NCBI GenBank assembly: GCA_039111635.1
Contig: JBCAQO010000003.1
Coordinates: forward strand, 682,001 to 746,000
DNA from: Heterobasidion occidentale
Lineage: Eukaryota > Basidiomycota > Agaricomycetes > Russulales > Bondarzewiaceae
DNA length: 64,000 nucleotides
Direction: 5' to 3'
Made by a program: the position numbers and the translations under genes. Shown one piece after another: positions 1-11,539 of this stretch; position 1 is the stretch's first letter, and each line of letters opens with the position of its first letter. The notes beneath the pieces are model-generated. The model saw nothing but the letters and a program-made list of their open reading frames with translations. It was not told the origin of the DNA and searched no databases.

Positions 1-1598
1 TCGCAGACGAGAACGCGGACCTCAGGCGCGCGCTGCTGGCAGCCCAGTCGGAGCGCCAGAGCGCACAGCGCGCCCGCGACGCCGCCCTCGCCAAGCTCCA
101 GAACATGCGCAACGTCATGCAGGACATCCTCAGCGAGCACCGCGCGCAGGTGAGCCCGCCCCGCCCCGCCTCGTCCCAGCCCATCCGCGCTCCAGCAGAT
201 GACCGTGCGCGTTCCAAGCTCGGCGGACACTCGCAGCACGGTCCCATCGACGACCGCGAGCCCGCCCTGCGCTCGCTCTCCGGCAGCACCCGCGCCCCCA
301 GCCCGCAACCCAGCACCACCGCCCCGCCGTCAGCCGCCTCTTCGCGCCGCTCATCGGCCACCAGCCTCTTCTCCGCGCTCACGACCTCGACCTCGACCTT
401 CGCCCCAGACCACCTCCCCAGCGACGGCGCGCGCACAGGCTCGAGCCTCGGCCCCGCCTTCTCCCCCGCACGCAAACCAAAGCCCGCGCACGGCCACCGG
501 CTCGCGTCCAGCGGCGCCTCGAGCACCAGCACGTTCGTGCGCACGGACCCTCGTACGGCCTTACTGAACGCGCCGGCGCCCGCCCCCCTGCTCGAGCTCA
601 GCCCCGGCTCGAGCGAATCCAGCATGTCGATCCGCTACAACCCCGACGGCTCGCCTGCGCTCGCGCCGGCCCACGCCAAGTGGCGCATCCACTTCGTCAA
701 GCCCCCGCCGTCCGCCAAGGTCCTCGAGGGCCCGATCGCCTTTGCGCGCCTCGTCGACCTGCTGGAGCTCGATGTCGAAACCGTGCGTCGTCCCTCCTCG
801 CACAGCCGCGATCCCCCCGATCCTCACCCCTCTTTCTTTTTCGTCGATCGCGAAATCGGTCCCAGAGGCTCGCCGTCTACAAGTGAGTCCGCCCCCCCTG
901 CCCGTGCACCGCGCCCGTCCTCATCGCATCCCCCGCAACACAGCATGCAGACCTTCCCCGCCGACACGACGCGCCTCCACCTCGCGGCGGGCTACGCCTT
1001 CCTCCGCGACCCCATCTTCCTCGAGTGCCCCTCCGCGACGTACATCGTCGACTGGACGCGCCCCGCGGCCACGGCTGACCCCAACCACGACCCCGCCGCG
1101 CACCTCGCGCGCGCGCTCTCCAACACGGACGCGCTGCACACGCTCGTCTACTCGTCCAAGAAGCAAGGCTGGTACTACCTCGGCAGGCAGCAGTGGGCCC
1201 CGTCGACGTGCGCCCCGTGTGGCCCATGCTCGCACCAAAGGTACGCTCCCGCTCCCGCTCCTCCTGCCCCGTCCCCCGCACCCTCCACGCCCTCCACGCC
1301 CTCCACGCCCTCCACGCCCTCCACGCCCTCCACACACCCTCCCCGAACAAAACGAGCACGAGATCACTCACACCACGCTAACGCACACCCACAGGCCCAG
1401 CGCGCCCTCGCCGCGCGCCGCGCGCGCGGCTCCGCCCCCGCGGACGTCTCGCGCATGCTCGCGCGCGGCGAGCTCGTGCAGCGCGCCGTCGAGCTGCGCC
1501 TCGCGGGCGCGGGCGCGCTCGCGGCGGGGCTCCTCGGCCGCATCCGGGAGGTGACGATGGCGCGCGGCTCCGCGGGCACGGGCGACGTCGACGCGTGA
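1..1598 (+). CDS. 3' part of an unknown basidiomycete protein (coiled coil then conserved C-terminal domain)
   Basis: The gene enters from the left edge, so its start is missing. The first readable residues (from base 3) are a charged coiled coil rich in Ala, Arg, Gln and Glu, followed by a long Ser/Pro/Ala-rich disordered stretch to about base 630. A better conserved-looking part follows (motifs KWRIHFVKPP, LHLAAGYAFLRDP, VYSSKKQGWYYLG), with introns at about 785-871, 883-944 and 1242-1394, ending at TGA 1596-1598. From about 1200 the frame must shift by one base (run CCCC at 1198-1201) to give VDVRPVWPML before the next intron; I read this as a missing C. I do not recognise a named family. 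The function is unknown. Confidence 0.6.
   Translation, partial: ADENADLRRALLAAQSERQSAQRARDAALAKLQNMRNVMQDILSEHRAQVSPPRPASSQPIRAPADDRARSKLGGHSQHGPIDDREPALRSLSGSTRAPSPQPSTTAPPSAASSRRSSATSLFSALTTSTSTFAPDHLPSDGARTGSSLGPAFSPARKPKPAHGHRLASSGASSTSTFVRTDPRTALLNAPAPAPLLELSPGSSESSMSIRYNPDGSPALAPAHAKWRIHFVKPPPSAKVLEGPIAFARLVDLLELDVETVRRPSSHSRDPPDPHPSFFFVDREIGPRGSPSTSESAPPARAPRPSSSHPPQHSMQTFPADTTRLHLAAGYAFLRDPIFLECPSATYIVDWTRPAATADPNHDPAAHLARALSNTDALHTLVYSSKKQGWYYLGRQQWAPSTCAPCGPCSHQRYAPAPAPPAPSPAPSTPSTPSTPSTPSTPSTHPPRTKRARDHSHHANAHPQAQRALAARRARGSAPADVSRMLARGELVQRAVELRLAGAGALAAGLLGRIREVTMARGSAGTGDVDA
1241..1394 (+). repeat. intron carrying a 9-base minisatellite
   Basis: This GT-AG intron of the first gene contains about five tandem copies of a CCCTCCACG-type 9-mer (about 1276-1330), preceded by a CGCTCC-type run. 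Because 9 is a multiple of 3, the repeat also reads as an open frame (Pro-Ser-Thr repeats), so a gene finder could wrongly include it in the protein. Confidence 0.7.
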
Positions 1599-2279
1599 GC
1601 GGGGCGCAAGTTCCGTGTTGTCGCTGGGCTGCTGGGCTGCTGGGAGGGCGCCGTCGTGCCGTGTCGGGGTCGCTTTTTTTCGTCGTGCTTTGAGTTATTT
1701 GAATGTGTTGCTTTTTTCGTCGTCGTCGTTCTCGATCGCTTTACCGTATTGATGCTGTATGCTCGCTCGCTTGCTTCCATGCGTTTGTTTTTTTCGTACT
1801 GATCATGCTTTCCGTATGTTTTGTCCTAAATGATGCTCTTCGATCACAAAATTCTCGCGCTGACTGATAATGATAACTTGACGCATCTTCAAGACTCGTG
1901 AGTGAGTGGGGAGATACTACGCAACTTGTCCATATACTGGAGGTTACACACAAAGTCAGCGCGGGAGCCGAACGATGTCAACAACAGTATGCAGGCCACC
2001 TTTCCACGAACAATCAGTCGACCCGACAAGTAAAGACAGTGAAACCCAAAGGCGAAGGTATGAACGTCTCAGAGTCCAGACAGCGGCCAAGAAACGACAA
2101 TATTTAGACCCAATCCTATTCGTAAGTGTGAACTGGGCGCAGGAAGTAAAAGTACCGCTAAAACAAAAAAAAATCTCAAAGTAGTATGTATGTCCGAATG
2201 TCATGGCGCGACGGCGAACCAAGAACAGATGATGAGAGGGCGCTTTGCACACATGAATAGCCTGCATAGACTGTCCGAC
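1599..2279. other. intergenic region, no gene seen
   Basis: This AT-richer stretch lies between the convergent 3' ends of the first gene (+) and the secreted-protein gene (-). It has T-rich runs at 1671-1800 that could be 3' UTR. No open frame here looks like a gene. Confidence 0.5.
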
Positions 2280-3073
2280 TCAGGCAAAGGCGACGCCGAG
2301 AGCGAGCGCGAGCGCGAGAACGGCCGGGCTGCCGAACGCGGCGCGCGCGACGGCGCCGTTCGCCGTGCCGGATGGGGTCGTGTCGGTCTGCGAGTTGGTG
2401 GGGTTGAGGTCAGCAGCGGTGATGCTGCCCGTGCCCGTGCCGCTCGCCGCCGCCGCCGTCAGCGCGCTCCTGCCAAAATCAACCGCGCGCCGTCAGACGC
2501 TGCAAAAAAAAAGAGAGCCACGCGGGCCCGTCGGGTGACAGATGGCCGGAGGGAACGAATGATGGGGAGGACATGAATGATGGTTGCTCACTGGGACGCG
2601 GCGGCGCTGCTCGCGGCGACCGTGCTGGACGAGGCGATGCTCGAGGTGGACTGGGCGATCGCGAACTCGCTCGACTGGGCGTAGATCGTGCTGAGGTGCT
2701 GCGTGTCCTGGACGAGGTTCACGCGGAAGCCGGTGCCGACGGGCCACCCCGCGCTGGGCTCGCTGGCGGTCTGCTTGCCGGTGGTGCCGTCGACAAAGGC
2801 GACGAGGATCTCGTCGGTCGGGAGCAGATTGCGGTTCTGCGCGCGTGTGCGGTCGAGGTTAGTTTGGTGTGGGAGGACATGGAGGAGAGGGGGAGAGGGG
2901 AGACGGACCTGGTTGGTCAGGACGAGGGTGAAGTTGGTCGCGTCGGTGGAGACGCGGTCCCAGGTGACGATGTTGGGGCCGACGGTGGTCCAGCCCTGCG
3001 TCTGGCTGGGCTCAGTGACCTGGTATGCGAGGGCGGAGGCGGCGAGGGCGGCGAGGGCGAGGACGGTGCGCAT
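2280..3073 (-). CDS. secreted Ser/Thr-rich GPI-anchored protein (Kre9/Knh1-like N-terminal domain family)
   Basis: This is a small cell-surface protein of about 220 residues. It starts at ATG 3071-3073 with a classical signal peptide (MRTVLALAALAASALA). A compact domain follows with the pattern TEPSQTQGW, TVGPNIVTWDRV and TNFTLVLTNQ, typical of the fungal Ser-Thr-rich GPI-anchored membrane family (PF10342). Next come a Ser/Ala-rich linker and a C-terminal hydrophobic tail (SPAVLALALALGVAFA) just before the stop, as expected for GPI anchoring. Two introns join cleanly: one after LVLTNQ (about 2910-2843) and one within the Ser-rich linker (about 2593-2471, acceptor ttggcag). There is no frame break. 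A role in the cell wall is inferred from the family; the ligand is unknown. Confidence 0.78.
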
Positions 3074-3797
3074 GATGAAGGGGTGCAAAGGTAGGAGGAA
3101 GCGTGGACTTCAAGGACGAAGGGCTCGTCGACGGGGAAGAAGGAAAGATAGGAAGGAACGTGGCGACGTCGAGGATGCGGGCGGGAAGCGTGAAGGGAAC
3201 GGGATATTGACAGGGAGCGGGCTTAAGAGGACGAAGACTGCTCGCGACGGCGGGCAGCCCAGCCCGGCCCGTCGCCGCACGTGGCTGGACCCACGGTCGC
3301 CCTCCCCGCAACGGGAACACTCGCACACGGAGGCCGGCGTCGAGAACATACGCATCCCCATCAAGTCACAAAACATTGGCACCTCGCACGGTGGAACATG
3401 TCCTCCGCGAGTACAATCCGCCTAAATTCCAAGTGGACAAGTCCGCGGCCATAGTTGATTCTCAGCGAGTCTGCTGCTATGGCAGAGTTGAATGTACGAG
3501 GTCGGAGCCGCCGTTAGCAGCGGCATCGAGCAAGACGTCATCGAGGGTCGGACGAATATACCGGAAAGGAAAACCAGTCTGCCTGTCTTGAGAGAGCCTC
3601 GGGGTATAGTACCGAGTGAGAGAACGAAGCGAAGAGCGATTCGAGGATGTGATAGCCTCCGCAGTCGCTCATTTGTAAGTCCCGCAATCGCGAGGGACCA
3701 GCAAGCGACTTACATTGGACAGAAAGAAAATGTAGACCTCGACAAGACGGGCACTACAGGTCGAGGGCAACAGCTAATAAGTACATGCGATGCAATG
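3074..3797. other. intergenic: promoter of the secreted-protein gene and 3' flank of Gemin2
   Basis: There is no supported gene. The open frames here are short and composition-driven. The part next to 3074 should hold the promoter and 5' UTR of the secreted-protein gene on the minus strand; I see no clear TATA box. Confidence 0.4.
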
Positions 3798-5178
3798 TCA
3801 CGACCCTACCTTCGAAAGCATCTCCTCAGCGTCAGACCACAGATCCTGCTGCCCCCACATGCCCACCACGATGCACACCACCATCCAGCACGCGACCTCG
3901 CTCATCCCCCGGTGCACTTCCGTGCTCTTCCCCTTCACGTCCCCCTCACCGCGCGCACGCCTCGCCCGAACGAGCCCCAAACACGCGCGCGCGAGCCCCC
4001 GCAGGCCGCTGATCTCGTCCGCCGTGCAGAACGCGTCCACGCGTCCGAGAAGCGCGAATATCCAGCGCGCGTGGCTTTCGGTCGGTATGTGCGCAGGCGG
4101 GGCTGCGGAGGCCGAGTCCAGCCATTCGAGGTGGAGGTTGAACCAGTGTGTGAAGTACATCAGCAAGTGGACAGACATGCGCTGCGAGGGATCGGAGCAA
4201 GTGAGGCGACTGTCACTCAGAACAGCAGGGACTTGGACGTACATGATCGATGTATTGCAGTAATGTTGGAGTCGGCTCACGGGGAACCAATGGAGGGCTA
4301 AGTGTCGAAGTCGCTTGCGATTCACTTACACCACCATTGGCACCAGACTTGTCCCCTATCGACGCCTGCAATGACCCCGAAGCAAACGCGCCCTGTCCAG
4401 GATCCGTGTCACTCACCCGCGTTCCGTCGTGCATCTCCGCCAGCTGCTCTTCTGTCACCGTCCCGACGACCCACTCGTCTGTGTTGCTCCCGTACGCATT
4501 CGTCCTATGAAACGGCGGCGGCGCGTAGTCGTTGCTATACTGCCGTACTTCCCTCTGTTTCGGCTGCTTCGTCGCGCGCGGGGGATCCCACACCGACGCA
4601 GGCGAGCCGGCAAAGAACTCCCACCACCTATCGCGCTCTTTTTTGTCCGGCATGAGTTTTTGGCCCCGCACCCGGGGCATGGGCATGTAAACGTGGATCG
4701 TAGGCTGCGATGTGTTCTGCACACGATGTCGTTAGCGGTGTCGTGCATGAGTAGATCGATCAGATGCAATGAAGGGTGCGCACACCTTGCGGTAATTGAC
4801 GAATCGGCGAGTGAACGTCTCGCGCCATTCTGCGGATGGGATGTGTGATTTTTGAGAGGGAGGGCTGGGTGCGATCACAGATGCTATGAATGTGGACCCC
4901 GATGGCAGTGCAGGTTGGGGGGGAGTTGTCTCGTATGGGTTCGGAGCGCGCTTGACCGCCGGTAGTTGACGCGTTTCTCTCCTGCGACACGGTGAGCCAA
5001 TTAAGGCGAGAATGAAGAAGGGTACGTACCTGACGGTGAATAGATACTGCATACCGTCCTCCGGCTCTCCTTCGAAGTTCGACGGGAGATTCGCGACGGG
5101 AAGGATCTGCCTGAGGCCGTACGCAGGCTCGTCGTCCTCGTCGGCATCATCCCGCTTGCGCTTGAATCCTGAGGACAT
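3798..5178 (-). CDS. Gemin2 / SIP1-like snRNP assembly factor
   Basis: This is a homologue of Gemin2 (SMN-interacting protein 1), the cytoplasmic factor that holds Sm proteins during spliceosomal snRNP assembly. It starts at ATG 5176-5178 (MSSGFKRKRDD). The hallmark N-terminal block is present: LRQILPVANLPSNF and GEPEDGMQYLFTVR, followed after an intron by RRETRQLPAVKRAPNPYE. The middle exon (about 4717-4254) ends in REPTPTLLQYIDH; the last exon begins RMSVHLLMYFTHWF and holds the C-terminal helical part (ARWIFALLGRVDAF, CWMVVCIVVGMWGQQDLW). There are three introns with clean frames (about 5026-4981, 4788-4718 and 4253-4195). About 340 residues in total, normal for the family. Family recognition is by motif memory and not by a search. 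Confidence 0.83.
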
Positions 5179-5538
5179 TTTGATAAGTTATGATATGATA
5201 GCTGCGCTTGAAGGTGACCTGGGGCTAATGAATGTGTGCGGCGAACACCGCTCGAGACGACACAGGCGTCTGCACCTCGTGACCTGATGTAGCTACCACG
5301 TGCAGGAACGCGTCTTGGCAGCCCGCCGGCTTCTTTCTTTGCTCGGAGGGAATATCATCGAAGCATCGAATTCATGATATATTATCCTAGAAATAATACC
5401 GAATGTACAGCTTCTCCCAAATGCACTAAGCACCGAGCCCCAAAAAAGTTTATAGCACTGATTACGCTAGTGTAGATTAAGTGGTCATTGGTCGCTATAT
5501 GTACACCATTACCAGCTGTGTGAGAGATTCACATGCAA
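5179..5538. other. intergenic, no gene seen
   Basis: This AT-rich stretch lies between the start of Gemin2 (promoter side, minus strand) and the stop of the ABC transporter gene. No structure was recognised. Confidence 0.4.
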
Positions 5539-8500
5539 TCAAATTGACGAAGTCCTACGAGAAAAGATCTGTCTGGCGAAGTTGACAGGGTTTCCAGGCC
5601 TGCGTATGTGAAAGACGTAGGTCATGGCATATATAGTGATCTGATAATTAGAGGTATCAGCGGGTACACCGTGCAAATGTTCATGGGTATACGCACATTG
5701 ACCGCGATGTAGACCCACATCAGTCCAAAATCTCTCCAATGGTGGGAGGAGAAGATGTTGAAGCTCGCTTCCATGAACTGGTCAGTTGTTCGAACGGAGC
5801 AATATTGACAATGGGCGTCCGCGTCTGGGTTAGTGAGATACCCGCCGGCCGTGGTCGTGAATTGGGAGAGGTATTGAGCGCATGTGTTGCCCGAAGGGGG
5901 TTCGATGGCCACAAATTCCACGGCTGCACAATTGACCTCCGAGTGGCCGGCAGCTGGATCGGTGTCAGTGCTTGGAAATGGTAATGAGATATGTTAAAGT
6001 GCTGACCTTGGCCAAAGACGCCCTCGAGGAAATATGTAAGTGGCGAGACTCGGTACATCCATTTCCACCAGCCAAGGTGCTCGAAAGGCTGAAGTACTCC
6101 GTTCCTGCGCAGTAAATATTTCAACATATAGATTTGCATGGAAGTATAAGATGAGACTCACATGATGAACGCAAATGAGAAAAAGAACGAGAATAAGAGA
6201 GCCGATATCTCTATGTTGGGCGACATCGCGGCGACGCCTTGGCTAAGCGTAGTATAATAGAGAGGGTATATGATGCCAAGCATCAAGTATGTATATCCAG
6301 CGCGGTCCGTCGGGAAACCGACCGTCCAGTACCAGGTCAAGAAATAGAGCGACGACCCAGCGATGTTGAACGGGATCTCGCCGAGAATCTGAGCTGTGAG
6401 GAATGCCGACCAGCTGTACATTCGACTCGGTCGTTCGCGGACGAGGTAGATCGCACGCGTCTCGAGGAACGGGACCTGTATCTGGTTAGCCAGAGGAAGA
6501 CCCAGCACAGTGCTGATGAAGATAGACTGGTCAAATGTGTCAATCAGTATATATCGTCGCTTATTTGTAAGACTTACAAAGAGCTTGTTCTGTGTCCCTT
6601 GGATGGAATCTTTAGCTTGATAAAACGTAAATCCGATGAACAATCCCCCCGCAACGTTGAGCAACATCTTGGACAGAAGATAGTTTGGATCACGCCAGTG
6701 TCTCTGGAGCTCCCTTGTGAGAAGGGTCGCAGTCTGATATGACCAACTGGTTGAGTATTCAGAGTGCTTCTGAATGGCTGCGGAAGAGCCCCCGCGACCT
6801 GCATTGACAATATTGTCCAATTCATGGTGTACCTGCTCCTCCCCCTTCGAGTGTTCCCAGATGGCGTGCCAGCCGTCCGCTTTCGCTTTCGACGCAGTAG
6901 CACCGGCGCCGATAACGTCTAAGATGTACTCTGCACTAGTGTGATGGTCAAGGCGTTAGTGTGTACACGTACGTATCGTAGACGGAAAACTCACGGGTTC
7001 GCTTCGCTCGGACACAGATCTCCGCCGTGATTCTCAAAGTATCGAAGTAAGGTAGATGCATTCTCGCCGATGTCACCAAAATAAACAGTCTGTCCTCCCT
7101 TCCGAAGAGTAGAAGTCGATCAAACATCTGAAACAGTTCTGAGGAAGGCTGATGAATGCTATAATGCGATGTCAGGGTGTCATTCAGTCCGTTTACTGAG
7201 AGATAGACGTACGTGCACAGAATGGCCAGTCCACGGTCAGCCAAGGAGCGCAGGAACTTCATAATAGCAAAAGCACTTCGCGCGTCAAGTCCAGAGGTCG
7301 GCTCGTCTAAGAATATAGAAATCTCGGCTAGGGGCCAGTCAGCGAGGACGGATCATGACTAGCTATACGAGAAGATGACTGACATTCGCTGCTAGTTCGA
7401 CACCGATAGTAGTGCGCTTCCTTTGCTCAACCCCGAGGGAGCCACAATTGCGTCCGCAAAGGTTCTAGACCGCACATCTCCAAGACTGTTCGACGCTGTC
7501 TGAGTGTGAGTATAGGTCGCGAAATTAGCCGGACCATAGCTCACTAGGCCTCCTTCTCTGTGAGCGGAACGGAAGGTGGCTGTCTGAGCTTTGCAGAAAA
7601 CAGAAGCGCTTCGCGGACAGTGGCTGTTGGGAGGTGTGTGTCCGTTTGTTGACAGTATCCCCTGCAGATAAAAACCATCATGAGTAAATGATCACTGACT
7701 CAGTGTGGAGATGACTGACGTCTGAGCTTGGAAATCTACTGGAAGCGGTTGTCCATTAACAAACATATCCCCAGCTACCACACCGGTCGTGAATCGTTGG
7801 GCGAGAACATTCAGAAGAGTCGTCTAGTATGGACAAGATCACTTAAATATCAAAAACGTCAGTTATCTCAGCGTGGACTAACCTTGCCTGCGCCTGACTC
7901 TCCCATAAGCGCCGTTAGATTTCCCGGCGTAACATATCCAGACACATTGTCCAACAGACGGCGAACAGTACCTCCAGCTACAGGGACATCGTACTGCAAA
8001 TTATGCCAGGTGAAAACATCGTTCGATAAGGGCACATCCTGAGAGGCCTTCTCCGCGGCATATTCGGCATTGACTTGTCCGGGCCTGTATTCTTCTGTTT
8101 GACCTTTCTCCTCATCCGCCTTCACACCCGCAGTGGGAGTTAAGGGGATCGTGACCCTCGCTTGAAGAGTAAGACCGATGTATTTCTTGACGCCGAAGTG
8201 TTGATCTCGGTGAAGAGCAGGAACAAGAAGAAGAAGAATAGACCGAATGCACAGACAATTCCGAAGTTCTGGGATAGATGGCCCAAACTTAGAATGAAAC
8301 GTTTATAGAGGAGCCGTGTTACTTACTCGCCAAAGATATTGGTTAGAATAGCCGTACGAGAGCTCGAGGAATCTTCCTCCGTCTACGACTGCCTGTCCAG
8401 GAAGAGAGCCGACAATGGTGCATACTTGATTCGCAAGGGACACGTTCTCATAGCCAGGACCGCTCGGGACAAGTGTTGAGCATGCCCCATCAAGGGTGTG

Positions 8501-10979
8501 AAACTCGTTGGTCATGAGACCCTCAAAGCCGTATCTAAGTGGCTAAGATGAAAGCGAGGTAAGTAATCACCCTAAATAGTACTGGCTGCAACGACACTCA
8601 CGTTGATATAGGTGAGCCATCTCAGCGCACCGATCATAGACGGCTTCGGAAGGGTATAGCCAGTGTAGAATGCAGCACCAAGGAATGCGACTCCCGCGAC
8701 TGACTGGGCTGGTGCAGGTGAATCGAATGCTGCGGCAATGGCACGGAATACCGTCTTCATTGTCCAGGTCATCGCAGAAGTGAATAAAAAGAAGACGCTG
8801 GTCACATAGTCAGCTGGATGTTTGATGCGACACATTTAGGGAAACCCACAAAAATTGCCCTGCTGTTGACTGCAGGCCGACAAGAAAGTAGAGCACGACA
8901 CAGAAGATCAGCATGCTCAGCAAGGTGATGGGTATGTCAACAACAGTGATGGCAATCGCTTCGATGAATGGATGATACATGGCAGCTTTGAAATGTCTTA
9001 GGACAATTGGCCGCTGACTGAACAGGGCCGGGATTTCAGCCATAGAAGTGAGTGTAGCGAAAAGCAGCGCGCTGCGGAGGTTTTAGTCAAGATAATCATC
9101 GGAGGCTGGCAAGACAAAGCTCACAAAAAAAGTACGCCTCCACGAGAGAAATATGCAGACGTATTTCCAGGAGTTTTGTAGAATACCGTGCCAACGATAA
9201 TCGACTCGAATAAAAACGCGCTGTCGAGGTAATTCATAATAAGAGTGCGAGAATGCAGTCTAGAGATCCTGAATAATTACCCGATCCGAATGGCCTCTTG
9301 AAGCCAGCTTCCTTTCAATATTTGCATCCTGCGTGCCACTACGGCCTTTATTTGCATGAATATCGAAATCGTATACGAGCTGCTTTTGTTATGGGTGCGA
9401 GCGCGCTCTGCCCATGCACTTTGCTTGTATGCTAGTGCACGTGGTCCCTGTCCTATGAATTCCGCTTCATAGGCTTTCATGTCAGCACGATTATCGGCGG
9501 ATGCGTTCGATGCAAGAAAACGCTCCGTGAACTCTTCAGCCGTCCGTGGTACGCGATTCTCAAAACCAGGCCGTGTAATCCGCACATCAGGATTCGTCAC
9601 TGTGTTCATTCTCGTAGTGCACGGTATGAATATCCTAGACGCTCGCGGTTCGTACCTGTGACAAGAAAATCGGCGGTGGTTTGTCTGGCCATGGGCTCAA
9701 AGCCAAGGTCGATGAAGTATTGTTTTGCACGATCGGCGCGCCCATAATACGCCATGCGACCTTCGTAGATCACACACACTTTGTCAAACTGACCGTACAA
9801 TGATTCGCCGGCCTGGTAAATGGATACAATGGTGGATAGGCGTGCTGTATGTGTTGCAATACGCAACGTGCGAGCAAATTCGAGGGCCGTCGATGCGTCG
9901 AGACCGCGGGTTGAGCTGTGTATTGTTAACAATAGCAGAGGTCAGGCATGTGTTGCATTCATTATTCGATGGGGACTTACTTGTCCCATGCGCCAAGGAG
10001 AGCTCGAATAGCCAGCATCTCAGTGATCGAAACACGCTTTTTCTCCCCTCCGCTCACTCCACGGATAGCAGCATCCCCGACTGGAGTCTTCCTTACGTGT
10101 AAGAGCCCAAAAGTCGTCTGGAGGATGGTAGTAATATAATGTATGAACTGCTTTCGGCTCATGTTGTCGATGCGATGTTGTGGCGTACGCATTTTCGCTG
10201 CGAACTGTAGCGTGTCGTCGACGGAAAGTGTAGGAAAGTGGTCGTCGTCTTCAGGGCAGTACACTACATCTCCACGGAAATGTTTAGCAATATATTCCGG
10301 GGTAAATGAATCGTAGCAAACGTCGCCTTGAACCGAGTGATATTCCCCGCGTTGATTTGCTAGAGTCTTCAGAAACGTGCTACACCCTGAACCCGGGTTT
10401 CCTAGGACCACTGTCTTGAGTCAGATCGTGACTAGGCACACGATAGGGTGATTACAGCATCAAACCAACTCACATAGCATTTCGCCAGGGCGGACAACGC
10501 CTTCAAACCCGGAGAGAATTGTTCTCAGTGAGGGGTTGCGCCGATCTTTCAGTGCATCCATGCATGCACTGGATTGAAAAGAGAACCGAAAGTGGCCTGG
10601 TAGCTTACTGAAGAACCAAGACCGACTACACAAAGATCTTTAAACATGACACCGAGCTCCCTTGTTCGGATACCAGACGCTGATTGCCTTCAAACAAAAT
10701 AAGTCGTGAAACTAATGGCACTCTCTCGCTACGTACCTTTTCGCGGCCTCGAGCATCACCTTCTCAAAGTCAAAAGGTGCATCTACGCCAAAGAGTGTGG
10801 CATCCGAACCAAGCTCTCAGTATGTTTATGAGATGCGTCATGCGGCCTTCGGGCGGTTTGAGAAGGTCGGGTACTAGATCATGAGTAACTTCATCGACTG
10901 ATAAACCTGGGGGCGAGGAGGTATGGTGATCAGGCAGCCTGACCCCGCGGATACTCTGATTGTCGAGATGATCAGCCAT
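5539..10979 (-). CDS. PDR-type (ABCG) full-size ABC transporter, with several one-base frame breaks
   Basis: This is a plasma-membrane drug/lipid efflux pump of the fungal pleiotropic drug resistance type, arranged NBD1-TMD1-NBD2-TMD2. NBD1 has the Cys-containing Walker [10 protein letters not shown], signature [10 protein letters not shown] and the degenerate Walker B region AWDNSTRGLD typical of PDR pumps. TMD1 includes [17 protein letters not shown] and [18 protein letters not shown]2 has Walker A GESGAGKTTLLN and Walker [14 protein letters not shown]2 ends in [11 protein letters not shown] and stop 5539-5541. More than ten short introns are present. Single missing bases are needed near 8144-8147, 7458-7460, 7441-7444 and 7105-7109, and one more disturbance near 10,800 joins the N-terminal extension to [12 protein letters not shown]. 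The start (ATG 10,977-10,979) is the least certain point. Either sequence errors or early decay; I favour errors because the motifs are well kept. Confidence 0.8.
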
Positions 10980-11539
10980 CTGATCAGGGAGGCGCAAAGG
11001 AGATGAGGGAGTCGCGTCTGAGGCCTTGAATGTTTCAAAACATGCATCGCATCCCCATGCTTTATATACTCGATCGACGGTTGGGACACCGACCTGATCT
11101 GCGCAAGGTGCGCGCCTGGCAAACATGTCGAGCCGGCGAGTCTTCGGGGATCCTTGCAAAGTTGGAAAAAGAGGCCAGGCCCGAAAGCGCTCACCGACGT
11201 TCCAATGACAGAGCGTCTATTTTGAGCGCTGCGCGAGACCCCGTCGCTGGCGCAAATGGACACGAGTGTTCCAGCTTCAGAGAATCAATCATTCCGGCCT
11301 ATGAAACCATTCAATACCATTCTTCAGTTGTGGGGTATGTGCGTGTGGACCGGCTCATCTTGAAAGGGCTGGTCATGTCAACCTAGTGTTCTATGAGTCT
11401 TGAAATCAAGGCTGTCTAGCTTTCAAGCAGCTATTCTCGCTTTAGATAACCAATAGATCCGGATGTCTTCTATTCTAAATGAGACACAGCGCCCACCAAG
11501 GAATGCTCCGCGCACAAGAGTCACAGCATCGACTGAGAA
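10980..11539. other. intergenic: promoter of the ABC transporter gene and 3' flank of Rce1
   Basis: There is no supported gene. Short open frames on both strands lack family features. The stretch next to 10,980 should contain the transporter promoter. Confidence 0.4.
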
